The position numbers and the translations under genes were made by a program. A DNA stretch of 42,938 nucleotides from Candidatus Neomicrothrix sp. UBA7388 (GTDB lineage Bacteria > Actinomycetota > Acidimicrobiia > Acidimicrobiales > Poriferisodalaceae): assembly GCA_002470695.1 (NCBI GenBank), contig DKNM01000056.1:17585-60522 (forward strand), written 5' to 3'. The notes beneath the pieces are model-generated. The model ran no database searches, was not told where the DNA came from, and was given only the letters and a program-made list of their open reading frames with translations. This document shows, piece by piece, positions 1 to 8,706 of this stretch. Positions within the stretch are counted from its first letter, which is position 1. Each line of letters starts with the position of its first letter.

Positions 1-75
1 ATCATCACCCGCATGGGCATCACCCGCATGGGCATCACCATGATCATCACCCGCATGGGCATCACCATGATCATC
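1..75 (-). repeat. His/Asp-coding tandem repeat inside nuoL2
   Basis: Two adjacent 27-base units each encode DDHGDAHAG. A 15-base partial unit (DAHAG) follows, then the beginning of another unit at the window edge. All copies are in frame with NuoL2 and almost identical in DNA, which suggests recent slippage or expansion. The array continues off the window, so its full copy number is unknown. Confidence 0.9.
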
Positions 76-297
76 GTGATGTTCTATTTTGACGACAGCG
101 TCGGGAGGTGGATCTTCGACTCTTTGAATCCACTGGAATGCCGCAACTGCAGACAAAATCCAGACGAGACCAAGCGCCCCAATCCCTACGACATGAACTC
201 GATCCGCGCCGATAAATTTCTTACCGAAAAAGAGTATTACAACGAAAGAAATCGTTGGAACAAGAGGGATAAGGAAAGCATTTTCTAACATCCACAT
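1..297 (-). CDS. nuoL: NuoL2, antiporter-like subunit of the second complex I (5' part, cut by window edge)
   Basis: The reverse strand from the ATG at 297 is open for 99 codons to the window edge. Two membrane segments are visible, about residues 7-27 (with IPLVP) and 36-56, as at the start of NuoL. The gene begins 9 bases after the nuoK2 stop, the normal nuoK-nuoL order. A second in-frame ATG at 291 is also possible. After the second membrane segment the protein enters a His/Asp/Gly/Ala repeat (residues 73-99, DDHGDAHAG units), where the full-length NuoL at 8688-10565 has only a short loop before its WLPSGSLKVEAGF segment. NuoL is a proton-pumping, Mrp-antiporter-like arm subunit. The rest lies outside the window. 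Confidence 0.88.
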   Translation of the reverse strand, partial: MWMLENAFLIPLVPTISFVVILFFGKKFIGADRVHVVGIGALGLVWILSAVAAFQWIQRVEDPPPDAVVKIEHHDDHGDAHAGDDHGDAHAGDAHAGDD

Positions 298-306
298 AGT
301 GCCGCC

Positions 307-606
307 CTATCCACGCATGAGATCGAAGTCTTCGACATCGATGCTGGTTCGATTGCGGTAGAGGAGAAGAACGATGGCCAACCCGACCCCTACCTCTGCA
401 GCAGCCACCGCAATAATGAATAATGCAAATACTTGGCCCGACACGACGCCGTGTTGCACGCCAAAGACGACCAGATTGATATTGACAGCGTTTAGCATCA
501 ACTCAATAGACATGAGCACCATCACGCCGTTTCGACGCGCTAGCACACCGTAGACACCTACCGAAAACAGGACTGCGCCCAGAATCAAGAACTGGTTAAG
601 TAACAC
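307..606 (-). CDS. nuoK: NuoK2, complex I subunit K (second set)
   Basis: The protein has 99 residues, the usual NuoK length, with three membrane helices. The conserved second helix carries the membrane Glu in the [14 protein letters not shown] stretch, part of the proton-transfer path, and a second Glu lies in the [12 protein letters not shown] helix. The start is GTG at 606, one base past the nuoJ2 stop. It resembles the first-set NuoK at 10570-10875 but is clearly diverged, so the second set is not a recent duplication. Confidence 0.93.
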   Translation of the reverse strand: MLLNQFLILGAVLFSVGVYGVLARRNGVMVLMSIELMLNAVNINLVVFGVQHGVVSGQVFALFIIAVAAAEVGVGLAIVLLLYRNRTSIDVEDFDLMRG

Positions 607-607
607 A

Positions 608-1102
608 TCAGTCCTTTCTCGCTAAAACAATCGCGCCGATTAGCGCAGCTAACAGAAGAACGGAGACCGCTTCGAAGGGAATTATGTAGGTAGAAAAGAC
701 TTCATCAGACACGTCGGCTGTTTTGTACACCGGGCCATCCATAACGAGCCGGTCGGATCCAAATCGGTCAAGCAACGCATAGACGGTCACACCCCCAAGA
801 AGCAAAGCAACTAGAGCTGCTATCGGCCATTGCTTACCCGTCATTTGCATCATGTCACCTAACGGCGCTTTGGTAAGCATGATGCCGAACAAAAAAAGCA
901 CCATAACTGCGCCGATGTAGACAAGAACTTGCGTCGTGGCCACAAACTCTGCCGTTAAGAGAACATATAGAGCGCCAAGACCAGCGAGAACCGCGACCAA
1001 ATAGAGAGCAGCATGAACAATGTTTTTCGTAGTCACCATTCGCAAAGCCGAAACGACAACCACAGCCGCAAGGATCCCGAAGAAAATATTTTGAGCGACC
1101 AT
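608..1102 (-). CDS. nuoJ: NuoJ2, complex I subunit J (second set)
   Basis: This is a 164-residue membrane protein with five predicted helices. The NuoJ pattern is visible: an N-terminal helix followed by [23 protein letters not shown], then the [21 protein letters not shown] signature, and a last helix ending in ARKD. It sits in the membrane arm next to NuoK and NuoA and contributes to the quinone-coupled proton path. The ATG at 1102 follows the nuoI2 stop by six bases. It is slightly shorter than the first-set NuoJ (184 residues). Confidence 0.93.
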   Translation of the reverse strand: MVAQNIFFGILAAVVVVSALRMVTTKNIVHAALYLVAVLAGLGALYVLLTAEFVATTQVLVYIGAVMVLFLFGIMLTKAPLGDMMQMTGKQWPIAALVALLLGGVTVYALLDRFGSDRLVMDGPVYKTADVSDEVFSTYIIPFEAVSVLLLAALIGAIVLARKD

Positions 1103-1108
1103 ATGGCC

Positions 1109-1648
1109 TTACCTCGGGACCTTTCTAACTTTTTGCTCAGAGCCCGCTTCATAGTCAAGGAAGTCAGGGACTGTTTCCATCCACTCACCTAATCGGTCTT
1201 TGTCGTGGAGCAAGTCAGCTATACGAGGTTCACTGTATTCGTACTCCGGTGTCCAAAAGAGAGCATCAAACGGACAAACTTCGACGCAGATACCGCAATA
1301 CATACATAGCGCATAGTCGATATCGAAGCGGTCAAGCATATTGACCGTACGGGGCTTGCCACCTTCCCTTCTCGGCGGCGCCTTAACTTTGTGGCCTTCG
1401 ATATAAATGCACCAATCAGGGCAAGACCTAGAGCACAACATGCACGCTGTGCAGTTTTCTTCGTGGAGTGCGATTACTCCTCGAGCGCGATCAGGTGGGG
1501 CCTCTTTTTCATGCGGGTATTGGACGGTCACCGCACCTTTTTGAGGGGCGGGGATCAGCGTTTTCCAACCCCTCTTCGGGAACAAGGTGCGGCCAGCTGT
1601 TCGAGCTGTGACACCCAAACCTTTAATTAGACCGGGGAGCTGTGGCAT
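1109..1648 (-). CDS. nuoI: NuoI2, 2x[4Fe-4S] subunit (second set)
   Basis: The 179-residue protein has two ferredoxin-type cluster motifs, [12 protein letters not shown] and [12 protein letters not shown], which bind clusters N6a and N6b in the peripheral arm. In this second set there is no NuoE, F or G, so NuoI2 would be the outermost known iron-sulfur subunit and the likely docking face for an external electron donor (inference). The ATG overlaps the nuoH2 stop at 1648. The N-terminus carries a short basic stretch before the first motif. Confidence 0.93.
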   Translation of the reverse strand: MPQLPGLIKGLGVTARTAGRTLFPKRGWKTLIPAPQKGAVTVQYPHEKEAPPDRARGVIALHEENCTACMLCSRSCPDWCIYIEGHKVKAPPRREGGKPRTVNMLDRFDIDYALCMYCGICVEVCPFDALFWTPEYEYSEPRIADLLHDKDRLGEWMETVPDFLDYEAGSEQKVRKVPR

Positions 1649-2676
1649 TAGAAGACCACCTTAAATATTCCTGTTAGCACAATGTTTGCTAAAGCGAGGG
1701 GGATTAACACTTTCCATGCGAATTTCTGAAGTTGGTCTTCTCTGAGGCGTGGGTATGTGAAGCGCACCCAGAAAATGAAGAATGAGATCAGCAAGATTTT
1801 CCCGAGCATCACGCCTGGGCCAAGGATATTCAATATGTTGTCATCAACATCGAAACCGGGAATCCACCAACCTCCGAGGAACATAACCGATGCCAACGCC
1901 GCAAATGCAAAGGCTGTTCCGAACTCAGCCATGAAGAAAAGTAAGAATCGAAAGCCTGTGTATTCGATATGAAAGCCACCGACCAGTTCAGTTTCAGCAA
2001 CGGGCATATCGAATGGTGTTTGGGTAAGTTCCGCTTGAGCGGCGATCATAAATATCAAGAACGCTAGAAATTGGGTCAGGATAAATGGGTTGCCAATAGC
2101 GCCAAAGCCAAAGATCTCGCCCGTCGCTTGAGCTTCTACGATTCGCTGAAGGTTCAGACTTTCAGCCTGAACAACGACTCCCATAACCGCCAGAATTAAC
2201 GGAAGCTCGTAAGCAATCAGCTGACCTGCAGCACGTAACCCGCCCAAGAGAGCGTATTTGTTTGCAGATGCCCAACCTGCCATCAAAATACCGAGAACCG
2301 ACAGCGAGGAAACTGCCATGGCGTAGAAGACTCCCGTATCGAGATTCTCGACTACCGCATCAGGGCCTGCAGGGAGGACTACATAAAGCAAAAACGTAGA
2401 AGCGAGCACGACAACTGGGGCCATCCGGAATACCCGGCGATCGGCCTGCGCTGGATGGATATCTTCTTTTTGTAGGAACTTGATGGCTTCTGCAATCAAC
2501 TGCAGGCTTCCATATGGGCCGGTGTCATTAGGGCCAAGGCGACTCTGCATGAATGCCATCATTTTGAAAAGGAACAGGTATACGAGGACCAAAGAGGTCG
2601 TGGGGATTACAGCCAAAGCTAACCCCAGTTTGATACCGGTCTCCTGCCAGTAAGCAAGCGCTAGTAATGACATCAA
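1648..2676 (-). CDS. nuoH: NuoH2, quinone-site membrane subunit (second set)
   Basis: This is a 342-residue, eight-helix protein. NuoH signatures are visible: [16 protein letters not shown] near residue 45, the loop with [19 protein letters not shown] near residues 217-235, and the C-terminal [19 protein letters not shown]. NuoH joins the peripheral and membrane arms and forms part of the quinone chamber. The start overlaps the end of nuoD2 by four bases, showing translational coupling. It is shorter than the first-set NuoH (397 residues), mainly at the C-terminus. Confidence 0.94.
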   Translation of the reverse strand: MMSLLALAYWQETGIKLGLALAVIPTTSLVLVYLFLFKMMAFMQSRLGPNDTGPYGSLQLIAEAIKFLQKEDIHPAQADRRVFRMAPVVVLASTFLLYVVLPAGPDAVVENLDTGVFYAMAVSSLSVLGILMAGWASANKYALLGGLRAAGQLIAYELPLILAVMGVVVQAESLNLQRIVEAQATGEIFGFGAIGNPFILTQFLAFLIFMIAAQAELTQTPFDMPVAETELVGGFHIEYTGFRFLLFFMAEFGTAFAFAALASVMFLGGWWIPGFDVDDNILNILGPGVMLGKILLISFFIFWVRFTYPRLREDQLQKFAWKVLIPLALANIVLTGIFKVVF

Positions 2677-3845
2677 CGATCAATGTCCCCCAAGATGAAA
2701 TAGAGGGAACCCAGAATCGTAATTACGTCAGGCACATATACGCCCTTCATAACCCACGGAACAACCGAAATATTGTTGAAACTCGGGGTTCTTATCTTCA
2801 CTCTGAATGGCCCCAAGTCCCCTTTGCTCACGACGTAGTATCCCATTTCGCCCAGAGGGTTTTCGGTTGAGAGGTAAGCTTCGCCAGCAGGAACTTTGAT
2901 GATTCTAGGCACTTTGGCCATGATCGGACCGCTCGGGATTCCGCCTAAAAGTTGGTCGACTATTCGGGTTGCTTCTCGGGTCTCTTGGAGGCGAACCCAG
3001 TAGCGGGCGAAAGAATCGCCATCCGGATGAGTCCAAACCTTCCAGTCGACTTCATTCCAGGCAAGCCCGGGATTTGCGTCTCGCCTTAAATCCCAGTCGA
3101 CTCCACTCGCTCGGAGATTGGCGCCGGAGAGCCCATATCCAAGTGCTACGTCGGATGGGATTACTCCGACCCCTCGACAGCGTGCTTGGAAAATTTCGTT
3201 CCCTACAAGCAGATCTTCCATCTCGTCGCAGAAGGTTCGCATTTTGATCATTACTGCGTGGGTTTCTTCAATCCAGCCTTTGGGTAGATCATCCTTCAAC
3301 CCACCAATTCTGTCGAAATTAGGGTGGAATCGACCGCCAGTTACCTCTTCTATCTGATTTAAAACCCGCTCTCGGTCTCTAAAAGCGAAGAAGACGGGAG
3401 TGAGGGCGCCAATCTGCACACCCATATCTCCGAGGAAGAGTGCCAGATTCGCTATACGGCTCAACTCGAACAAAATGGTTCTGATCCATTGGGCTCTAGG
3501 GGGAGCTTCCACTTCCATGAGACGTTCAGCTGCCAGGATAAATGGAACTTCGTTTGCGAAGCTGCCCAACCAGTCAATTCTATTGATCAGCGTTGTGCAT
3601 TGAGGGTAAGTTCGAACTTCACAGAGTTTTTCATACCCCCGATGCATGTATCCCATGATCGGCTCTGCCACTACTACTTGTTCACCGTCCAACTGACAAG
3701 CTATTCGCAGAGTTCCGTGAGTCGCGGGATGTTGTGGCCCAATATTTAGGGTCATATCACCGGTATCAAGCTCAACATTGACGCGCGCATCTGCCGCTTG
3801 AGCACTCACGTACGCCATTTGTTCACGATCCGAAGTGGCCGTCAC
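2673..3845 (-). CDS. nuoD: NuoD2, 49-kDa-type subunit (second set)
   Basis: The protein has 390 residues. Family motifs are intact: NIGPQHPATHGTLR near the N-terminus, GYMHRGYEK, and the C-terminal RIRTPSF region and GDIDR end. NuoD lies next to NuoB at the quinone site. The start is GTG at 3845 with a strong GGAGGT site five bases upstream. Compared with NuoD1 (17711-18967) it lacks the longer N-terminal extension, and the core differs substantially. No hydrogenase-type CxxC pairs are seen, so it is a complex I subunit and not a NiFe-hydrogenase large subunit. Confidence 0.94.
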   Translation of the reverse strand: MTATSDREQMAYVSAQAADARVNVELDTGDMTLNIGPQHPATHGTLRIACQLDGEQVVVAEPIMGYMHRGYEKLCEVRTYPQCTTLINRIDWLGSFANEVPFILAAERLMEVEAPPRAQWIRTILFELSRIANLALFLGDMGVQIGALTPVFFAFRDRERVLNQIEEVTGGRFHPNFDRIGGLKDDLPKGWIEETHAVMIKMRTFCDEMEDLLVGNEIFQARCRGVGVIPSDVALGYGLSGANLRASGVDWDLRRDANPGLAWNEVDWKVWTHPDGDSFARYWVRLQETREATRIVDQLLGGIPSGPIMAKVPRIIKVPAGEAYLSTENPLGEMGYYVVSKGDLGPFRVKIRTPSFNNISVVPWVMKGVYVPDVITILGSLYFILGDIDR

Positions 3846-4540
3846 GACGCACCTCCATTTGCTTCAAAGGCAGCCATAACTTCTGCTTCGAGTTGGGCTT
3901 CAAGGTGTTCAGGGATCTCTTCGATATCTACGACACCGGGCCAAGGTTTAACTTGTCGCGCTAACAGGGGAAAATCTTTCCGCAGCGGGTGACCTTCGAA
4001 TTCAGTCGGCAGATACAAAGGTTGCAAGGTGGGGTGCCCCGCGAATGATATTCCAAACATTTCGTGGGTTTCCCGCTCATGCCAGTCTGCGCCAGGGAAT
4101 ACCTCTCTCACAGAGTCAACTGTCATATCGTCACCTAGGTCAGCTTTAACGACTAGCCCCAGTTGTCTTTCTAGGGAGTAAAGCTGCATGAGAAGTTGGA
4201 ATCGAGTTTCGCCTCCGGCATACCCAGTGGAGTTATCGGGCTCAACAGGATCTTCCTCTTCGTCCAACCCTCCATCAAATTCCGTGTCTTCGTAGCGCCC
4301 TTCGGGAGCTAATTGCCAATCGATAGCGGAAATAAAACCAAAATATGCAAAGCCCATAGATTTCGCTATTTGCGCGGCGTCTTGCCAATGGTTCTTATCT
4401 ACCCGAATCCAAAGATCTTCATGGGGACGCAGGTGCGACTCTATAAGGATTTCGTTAAGACCTTCGGACAAATCAGCGAGAAGAGCATCTCGCTCCTCGT
4501 CGATTTTTTGAGTTTCGTCGGGTGGAGTTTCGTCGGTCAT
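3842..4540 (-). CDS. nuoC: NuoC2, 30-kDa-type subunit (second set)
   Basis: The NuoC signature is clear at the C-terminal half: DWHERETHEMFGISFAGH, then [17 protein letters not shown] place the start at the ATG at 4540 because GGAGGG lies eight bases upstream. The longer frame to 4558 would overlap nuoB2. An acidic insert with runs of Asp and Glu, about residues 86-105, is absent from NuoC1. The protein is 232 residues against 184 for NuoC1. It pairs with NuoD in the connecting module of the peripheral arm. The 3' end overlaps nuoD2 by four bases. Confidence 0.9.
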   Translation of the reverse strand: MTDETPPDETQKIDEERDALLADLSEGLNEILIESHLRPHEDLWIRVDKNHWQDAAQIAKSMGFAYFGFISAIDWQLAPEGRYEDTEFDGGLDEEEDPVEPDNSTGYAGGETRFQLLMQLYSLERQLGLVVKADLGDDMTVDSVREVFPGADWHERETHEMFGISFAGHPTLQPLYLPTEFEGHPLRKDFPLLARQVKPWPGVVDIEEIPEHLEAQLEAEVMAAFEANGGAS

Positions 4541-4544
4541 TCGC

Positions 4545-5048
4545 TCAACCCTCCACAACGATCGGCTCGCCGCGCCACTTTTCAGTTATGTCTTCGGATT
4601 GGATCCGTTCCTGAAGTAACACAATTCCCTCTAGCAGCGCTTCCGGGCGCGGGGGACAGCCGGGCACATAAACATCAACAGGGATTAGCTGGTCAACCCC
4701 TTTGGTTACTGAGTAGCTATCCCAATAAGGGCCGCCACAATTAGCGCAGGAGCCCATTGAAATCACGTACTTAGGTTCTGGCATCTGCTCATATAGTCGC
4801 AGGATTACTGGAGACATCTTGTCGGTGACTGTGCCCGAAATCACGACGAGGTCGGCTTGCCTTGGGCTGGCAGGGAAAGGGATTACGCCAAGCCTCATAA
4901 CGTCGTAGCGCGGAGATCCGAAAGCCGCTCCCATTTCGATAGCGCAGCATGCCAGCCCCCATTGGTAGACCCAAAGGGAGCGGGCACGGCCAAAGTTGAG
5001 GAGCCAGCTGAGGGGTTTCGGCATCTTGCCTTTGTCGATAAGACCCAT
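4545..5048 (-). CDS. nuoB: NuoB2, N2-cluster subunit (second set)
   Basis: The 167-residue protein contains all four expected cysteine ligands of cluster N2, in [19 protein letters not shown] and [10 protein letters not shown]2 passes electrons to quinone. One extra cysteine follows the third ligand (CANC), where NuoB1 has serine. The ATG at 5048 follows the nuoA2 stop closely. The C-terminus ends soon after the last motif and lacks the longer tail of NuoB1. Confidence 0.94.
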   Translation of the reverse strand: MGLIDKGKMPKPLSWLLNFGRARSLWVYQWGLACCAIEMGAAFGSPRYDVMRLGVIPFPASPRQADLVVISGTVTDKMSPVILRLYEQMPEPKYVISMGSCANCGGPYWDSYSVTKGVDQLIPVDVYVPGCPPRPEALLEGIVLLQERIQSEDITEKWRGEPIVVEG

Positions 5049-5061
5049 TAGTTCGCCTTCC

Positions 5062-5427
5062 TTAAACCCATCTCAGTACTCCCTTGCGCCACGCGTAAAA
5101 CAAGCCGAGTACGAGAATGAAGATAAAGATCGCCATTTCAACCAACCCAAAGAGGCCGTAGACCTCCAAGCGAGTGGCCCACGGGAAAATGAAGACCGCT
5201 TCGACATCAAACAGGACAAAGAGAACAGCGAAGACGTAGTAACGAATTTGGCTTTGTGCCCAGTCACCACCAACAGGATCAACTCCGCTTTCGTATGCAA
5301 TCAACTTCTGGCGGGTTGGGCGCTGGGGACGAAGGATCCTAGCGATGGTGAGCATGGCTCCTGCCATCGCAATAGCCGCAACACCGAAGATGCCGACAGT
5401 CAGGTAACTCCGAAGTAATTCCGACAC
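5062..5427 (-). CDS. nuoA: NuoA2, complex I subunit A (second set)
   Basis: This 121-residue, three-helix membrane protein has the NuoA signatures [13 protein letters not shown], the [12 protein letters not shown] helix and a basic C-terminus. It packs beside NuoH near the quinone entry. The start is GTG at 5427, without a clear ribosome binding site. It is the first gene of the second set and follows a 181-base gap after nuoN1, the largest spacing in the 25.9-kb convoy, so a second promoter could lie there. Confidence 0.93.
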   Translation of the reverse strand: MSELLRSYLTVGIFGVAAIAMAGAMLTIARILRPQRPTRQKLIAYESGVDPVGGDWAQSQIRYYVFAVLFVLFDVEAVFIFPWATRLEVYGLFGLVEMAIFIFILVLGLFYAWRKGVLRWV

Positions 5428-5608
5428 GATTAACGAGACTAGTTAGGGGTTTTAGTAGTTGCCAAAACCCAACGCGGCGCCTCAATCCGCAGGCTTCGGA
5501 CGTAGTGAAAGTTATCGTGCATTTGGGACAAAAGACGTGATTCTTTGACACGATTCTTGATTCTTCGTCTGGGGAGCTCCCCGTGGCTATTAAACATTGT
5601 TTGCGACC
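5428..5608 (-). promoter_or_regulatory. Gap between the two nuo sets: possible internal control region
   Basis: No gene is seen in these 181 bases. They hold a perfect 12-base palindrome (GGGGAGCTCCCC, 5571-5582), three copies of GATTCTT (5539-5545, 5552-5558, 5559-5565) and an inverted repeat GGGTTTT/AAAACCC (5447-5453 and 5464-5470). The last has no U-tract in the minus-strand transcript, so it is not a clear terminator. I could not place a convincing -35/-10 pair. Confidence 0.35.
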
Positions 5609-7099
5609 TCACCCTCGGATCAGTATCGGGACAGCTTGTTCTGCAAATTCGATGAGGAATTGGGGCACCAACCCCAACACCATAGTGAAGATCACAGTGC
5701 CTAGAACAACCGTCGAGGTAGTCCAGTGCCAAACCGGTGATGGTCCACTTTCGTCATCGTCAACGACATACATCGTCATAATTATTCTGAGATACATAAA
5801 GGCGCCGATGACAGCAGTCACCATCGCCGCGCCAGCTAAGAAATAACTTTGATTGCTAACCGCCGCTGATATGACCTGGAATTTCGCAATAAACCCAGAG
5901 GTAGTTGGAACACCAGCTTGAGCGAGCAATAAGGCAGTAAGTGAGAGAGCTATCAGAGGCTTAGAGCGACCTAATCCCGCATACCTCGTCAAGGGGTGAT
6001 CATCATCACTCCCCATCGCTCCTACCACTGCGAACGTCCCAAGCACCATCAAGGTATATGTAAATAAGTAGAAGAGGGCAGCCGCAGTGCCATCATTGCT
6101 GGCTGATTGAACGGCTACAAGCACATAACCAGCATGGCTAATTGATGAAAAGGCAAGCATCCGCTTCACATCCGTTTGCAGGATCGCCATGACAGCCCCC
6201 ACCACCAAAGTTACAAATGCCAGAACAGCTACTACCGGGGACCAGTCAGAGTCATGGCTCGCAAACGCAGCAAAGAAAATACGGAGCAGCGCTGCGAAAC
6301 CAGCGGCTTTGGCTATTGAGGCCATCCACCCCGTAACAGGGCTAGGAGCTCCTTGATAAACGTCGGGAGCCCAAAAGTGGAAAGGTGCTGCGGCTACCTT
6401 GAAAGAAAGACCCACTAGCAATAGCCCCATTGCCGCCATAAGCATGTGCTGATCTCTGAAGACAACTGCGTCCAAATATTCTCGGACGTGAACCAAGTTG
6501 GTCGAACCAGTAGCGCCATAGGTGAGAGCGATGCCGTAGAGCAGGAAAGCGGAGCTAAAGGCACCTAGAACAAAATATTTGACTGCCGATTCCCGAGCCT
6601 CTGAGCGCCTGCTGTGCATCGCAATCATCACATAAATGGCGATCGATAGCGCTTCCAAGCCGAGAAACATGACAACAAGATCATTCGCAGCGGCCATGAC
6701 AATGGCTCCTGCAGCCGAGCAAAGCAAAAGTGCATGGAATTCGGGCGGGTCGATTCCTTCGCGGTCGAGGTAATGGTGAGATAACAAGGCTGTGATGGCC
6801 AGTGCTATCAATATGAGCATCGTGAAAAAGATGCTGAAACCGTCAACTCCGAAAGCACTTGCGATGGAGGAAGATGCCCCTTCACGCTCGACGTCGTACC
6901 ACAAGCCGATCGACACGAAATAAGCGGTAATCGCGGCACTCAATGTGGTTACGGTTGCAAAAGTAGTTGAAGAGCGGCGAGGCGCGAGAGAACTTAACAA
7001 CAAGATCAAGAGTGCAGCGCCCAAGAGAATCATCTGGGGCAGCAGGGCCCACCAGTTAATTGAAGGGCTCACAAAACCGAGAAGCTGGGGAGCAAACAT
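5609..7099 (-). CDS. nuoN: NuoN, antiporter-like membrane subunit (first set)
   Basis: The 496-residue, roughly 14-helix protein is of the Mrp-antiporter-like family. The discontinuous-helix and lysine/glutamate segments are visible, e.g. FLGLEALSIAIYVM, KYFVLGAFSSAFLLYG, FKVAAAPFHFWAPDVYQGAP (key Lys) and KRMLAFSSISHAGYVLVA. It is one of three large proton-pumping subunits. The ATG at 7099 overlaps the last base of the nuoM stop. It closes the first complex I set. Confidence 0.95.
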   Translation of the reverse strand: MFAPQLLGFVSPSINWWALLPQMILLGAALLILLLSSLAPRRSSTTFATVTTLSAAITAYFVSIGLWYDVEREGASSSIASAFGVDGFSIFFTMLILIALAITALLSHHYLDREGIDPPEFHALLLCSAAGAIVMAAANDLVVMFLGLEALSIAIYVMIAMHSRRSEARESAVKYFVLGAFSSAFLLYGIALTYGATGSTNLVHVREYLDAVVFRDQHMLMAAMGLLLVGLSFKVAAAPFHFWAPDVYQGAPSPVTGWMASIAKAAGFAALLRIFFAAFASHDSDWSPVVAVLAFVTLVVGAVMAILQTDVKRMLAFSSISHAGYVLVAVQSASNDGTAAALFYLFTYTLMVLGTFAVVGAMGSDDDHPLTRYAGLGRSKPLIALSLTALLLAQAGVPTTSGFIAKFQVISAAVSNQSYFLAGAAMVTAVIGAFMYLRIIMTMYVVDDDESGPSPVWHWTTSTVVLGTVIFTMVLGLVPQFLIEFAEQAVPILIRG

Positions 7100-8706
7100 T
7101 AGTGGTCGTCCTCCCCTGCGTGACTGTCTTGATGGTGGTTTTCTTCTAACACCACGGGATCGCCCAGCTGTGGTTGGACATAATCAGAATGGATTTCTAA
7201 GTGCGCAATTAGTTCTTCAACAGCTGGCTCTATGCGCTCAAGAAGCGGTTTCGGGTATAGACCGAGAAAGACTATGGCCGCGACAAATGGCGCCAGAATG
7301 AGACCCTCCTTAAGGGTTAAGTCTTGGGTCTTTTCATCTTCTGAGGTCGGTTCACCGTGGAAGACACGCTGGTATGCCCAAAGCAGATAGAGGGCTGCAA
7401 GAATGACGCCAGTCGCCGCAACAATGGTCCACCAGCGCCTTGTGTCGTAAGAGCCTATGAGCACGAGAAATTCGCCAACAAATCCATTGAGGCCCGGTAC
7501 TCCTATGGATGAAAGCATCACGAGGGTAAAGAAGCCGGCGAAAATGGGCGCTGCCGACTGGATTCCGCTCATTTCGTCTATAGCGCGCGTCTTTCTTCTC
7601 TCATAGAGCATCCCCACGAGGAGAAATAAGGCGCCGGTGGAAATGCCGTGGTTGACCATTTGCAACACACCGCCTTCCAAACTTTGAGTGGTGAAGGCAA
7701 AAATGCCCAGGACAATAAATCCCATATGCGCCACCGAGGAATACGCAACGAGTCTCTTCAAGTCTTTTTGCATCGTGGCGACGATTGCCCCGTAAATAAC
7801 GCCCACTACACCAAGCGTTGCGAGGGTGGGAGCCGCCCAAACCGATGCTTCCGGGAAAAGGTAGAGGCCAAAGCGCATCAAACCGTAGGTTCCTAGCTTC
7901 AACATCACTGCTGCCAGCACTACCGAGCCTGCCGTGGGCGCCTGGGTGTGAGCATCCGGAAGCCAAGTATGAACCGGAAAGATAGGAACTTTAATTACGA
8001 ACGCCAATGCAAAAGCCAAGAAACAGAGACGCGCTGTATTGGTCGAAAGTGCTTGACGTTCAGCCAATTCAATAACGCTGAAAGTAATTCCTTGGTCACC
8101 TGCGCTCAACGTTGCCACGCTGACAATCGCAACAAGCATGAGAGCGGAGCCCGCCATTGTGTAGAGAAAGAATTTCGTCGCTGCGTATCGGCGATCGTCG
8201 TAACCCCACCCGCCAATGAGCATGTACATCGGCACCAACACGATTTCGAACATCACAAAGAACAAGAAAAGGTCAAGCGCCATAAAGGCGCCAAAAGATC
8301 CAGCCTGAAGTAGTAGAAGCCAAGCGGTATATGGTTTCGGATCGTGATGAGGGTCTACTGCTACCAGGACTAGAGGCGTAATAAGTCCAGTAAGTACGAC
8401 TAGCCAGAGTGAAATGCCATCTACGCCCACGTGCCAGTTGATGCCCAAACTGGGAATCCAAGATTGGATTGACTGGAACTGGAAGTCGGACTGGCTAATC
8501 GAAAATTCCGCCATGACATAAAGAGATAATGCCCCCGCTATTGCCGAGAAAATTGCCCCTACAGGTCTCATCAACTCAGGCCTGCTTTTAGGAAGCAGTG
8601 TCACGACAAGCGCGCCAACTATCGGCACGATTATGAGCGCGTTAAGCACAGGGAAAGACGCCTCAGTTTGAGCCGCTAAAGCTTGAATCACAGAAGTAGC
8701 CCCCAT
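7099..8706 (-). CDS. nuoM: NuoM, antiporter-like membrane subunit (first set)
   Basis: The 535-residue membrane protein shows NuoM landmarks: WHVGVDGISLWLVVLT, MFEIVLVPMYMLIG with the conserved membrane Glu, FAFVIKVPIFP-type segment with the Lys, HTWLPDAHTQAPTAGSV, and KRLVAYSSVAHMGFIVLG. It pumps protons in the membrane arm. The C-terminal tail is His/Asp/Glu-rich (NHHQDSHAGEDDH), echoing the repeat in NuoL2. Its start lies 19 bases inside the 3' end of nuoL, so the two are translationally coupled. Confidence 0.95.
   Translation of the reverse strand: MGATSVIQALAAQTEASFPVLNALIIVPIVGALVVTLLPKSRPELMRPVGAIFSAIAGALSLYVMAEFSISQSDFQFQSIQSWIPSLGINWHVGVDGISLWLVVLTGLITPLVLVAVDPHHDPKPYTAWLLLLQAGSFGAFMALDLFLFFVMFEIVLVPMYMLIGGWGYDDRRYAATKFFLYTMAGSALMLVAIVSVATLSAGDQGITFSVIELAERQALSTNTARLCFLAFALAFVIKVPIFPVHTWLPDAHTQAPTAGSVVLAAVMLKLGTYGLMRFGLYLFPEASVWAAPTLATLGVVGVIYGAIVATMQKDLKRLVAYSSVAHMGFIVLGIFAFTTQSLEGGVLQMVNHGISTGALFLLVGMLYERRKTRAIDEMSGIQSAAPIFAGFFTLVMLSSIGVPGLNGFVGEFLVLIGSYDTRRWWTIVAATGVILAALYLLWAYQRVFHGEPTSEDEKTQDLTLKEGLILAPFVAAIVFLGLYPKPLLERIEPAVEELIAHLEIHSDYVQPQLGDPVVLEENHHQDSHAGEDDH

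Noticed and set aside
1..75. Repeats at the left edge as a CRISPR array
   Set aside because: The units are contiguous, in frame and coding, without spacers.
13..288. Plus-strand ORF at the left edge with repeats of MGIT
   Set aside because: It is the antisense of nuoL2; its repeats are the complement of the His/Asp repeat, and the minus-strand frame has clear NuoL sequence.
2673..3845. NuoD2 as a NiFe-hydrogenase large subunit
   Set aside because: The CxxC pairs that hold the NiFe centre are missing, and the sequence matches NuoD motifs.
5447..5470. GGGTTTT/AAAACCC hairpin as a terminator after nuoN
   Set aside because: No T-run follows on the minus strand, and the stem is short and A/T-heavy.
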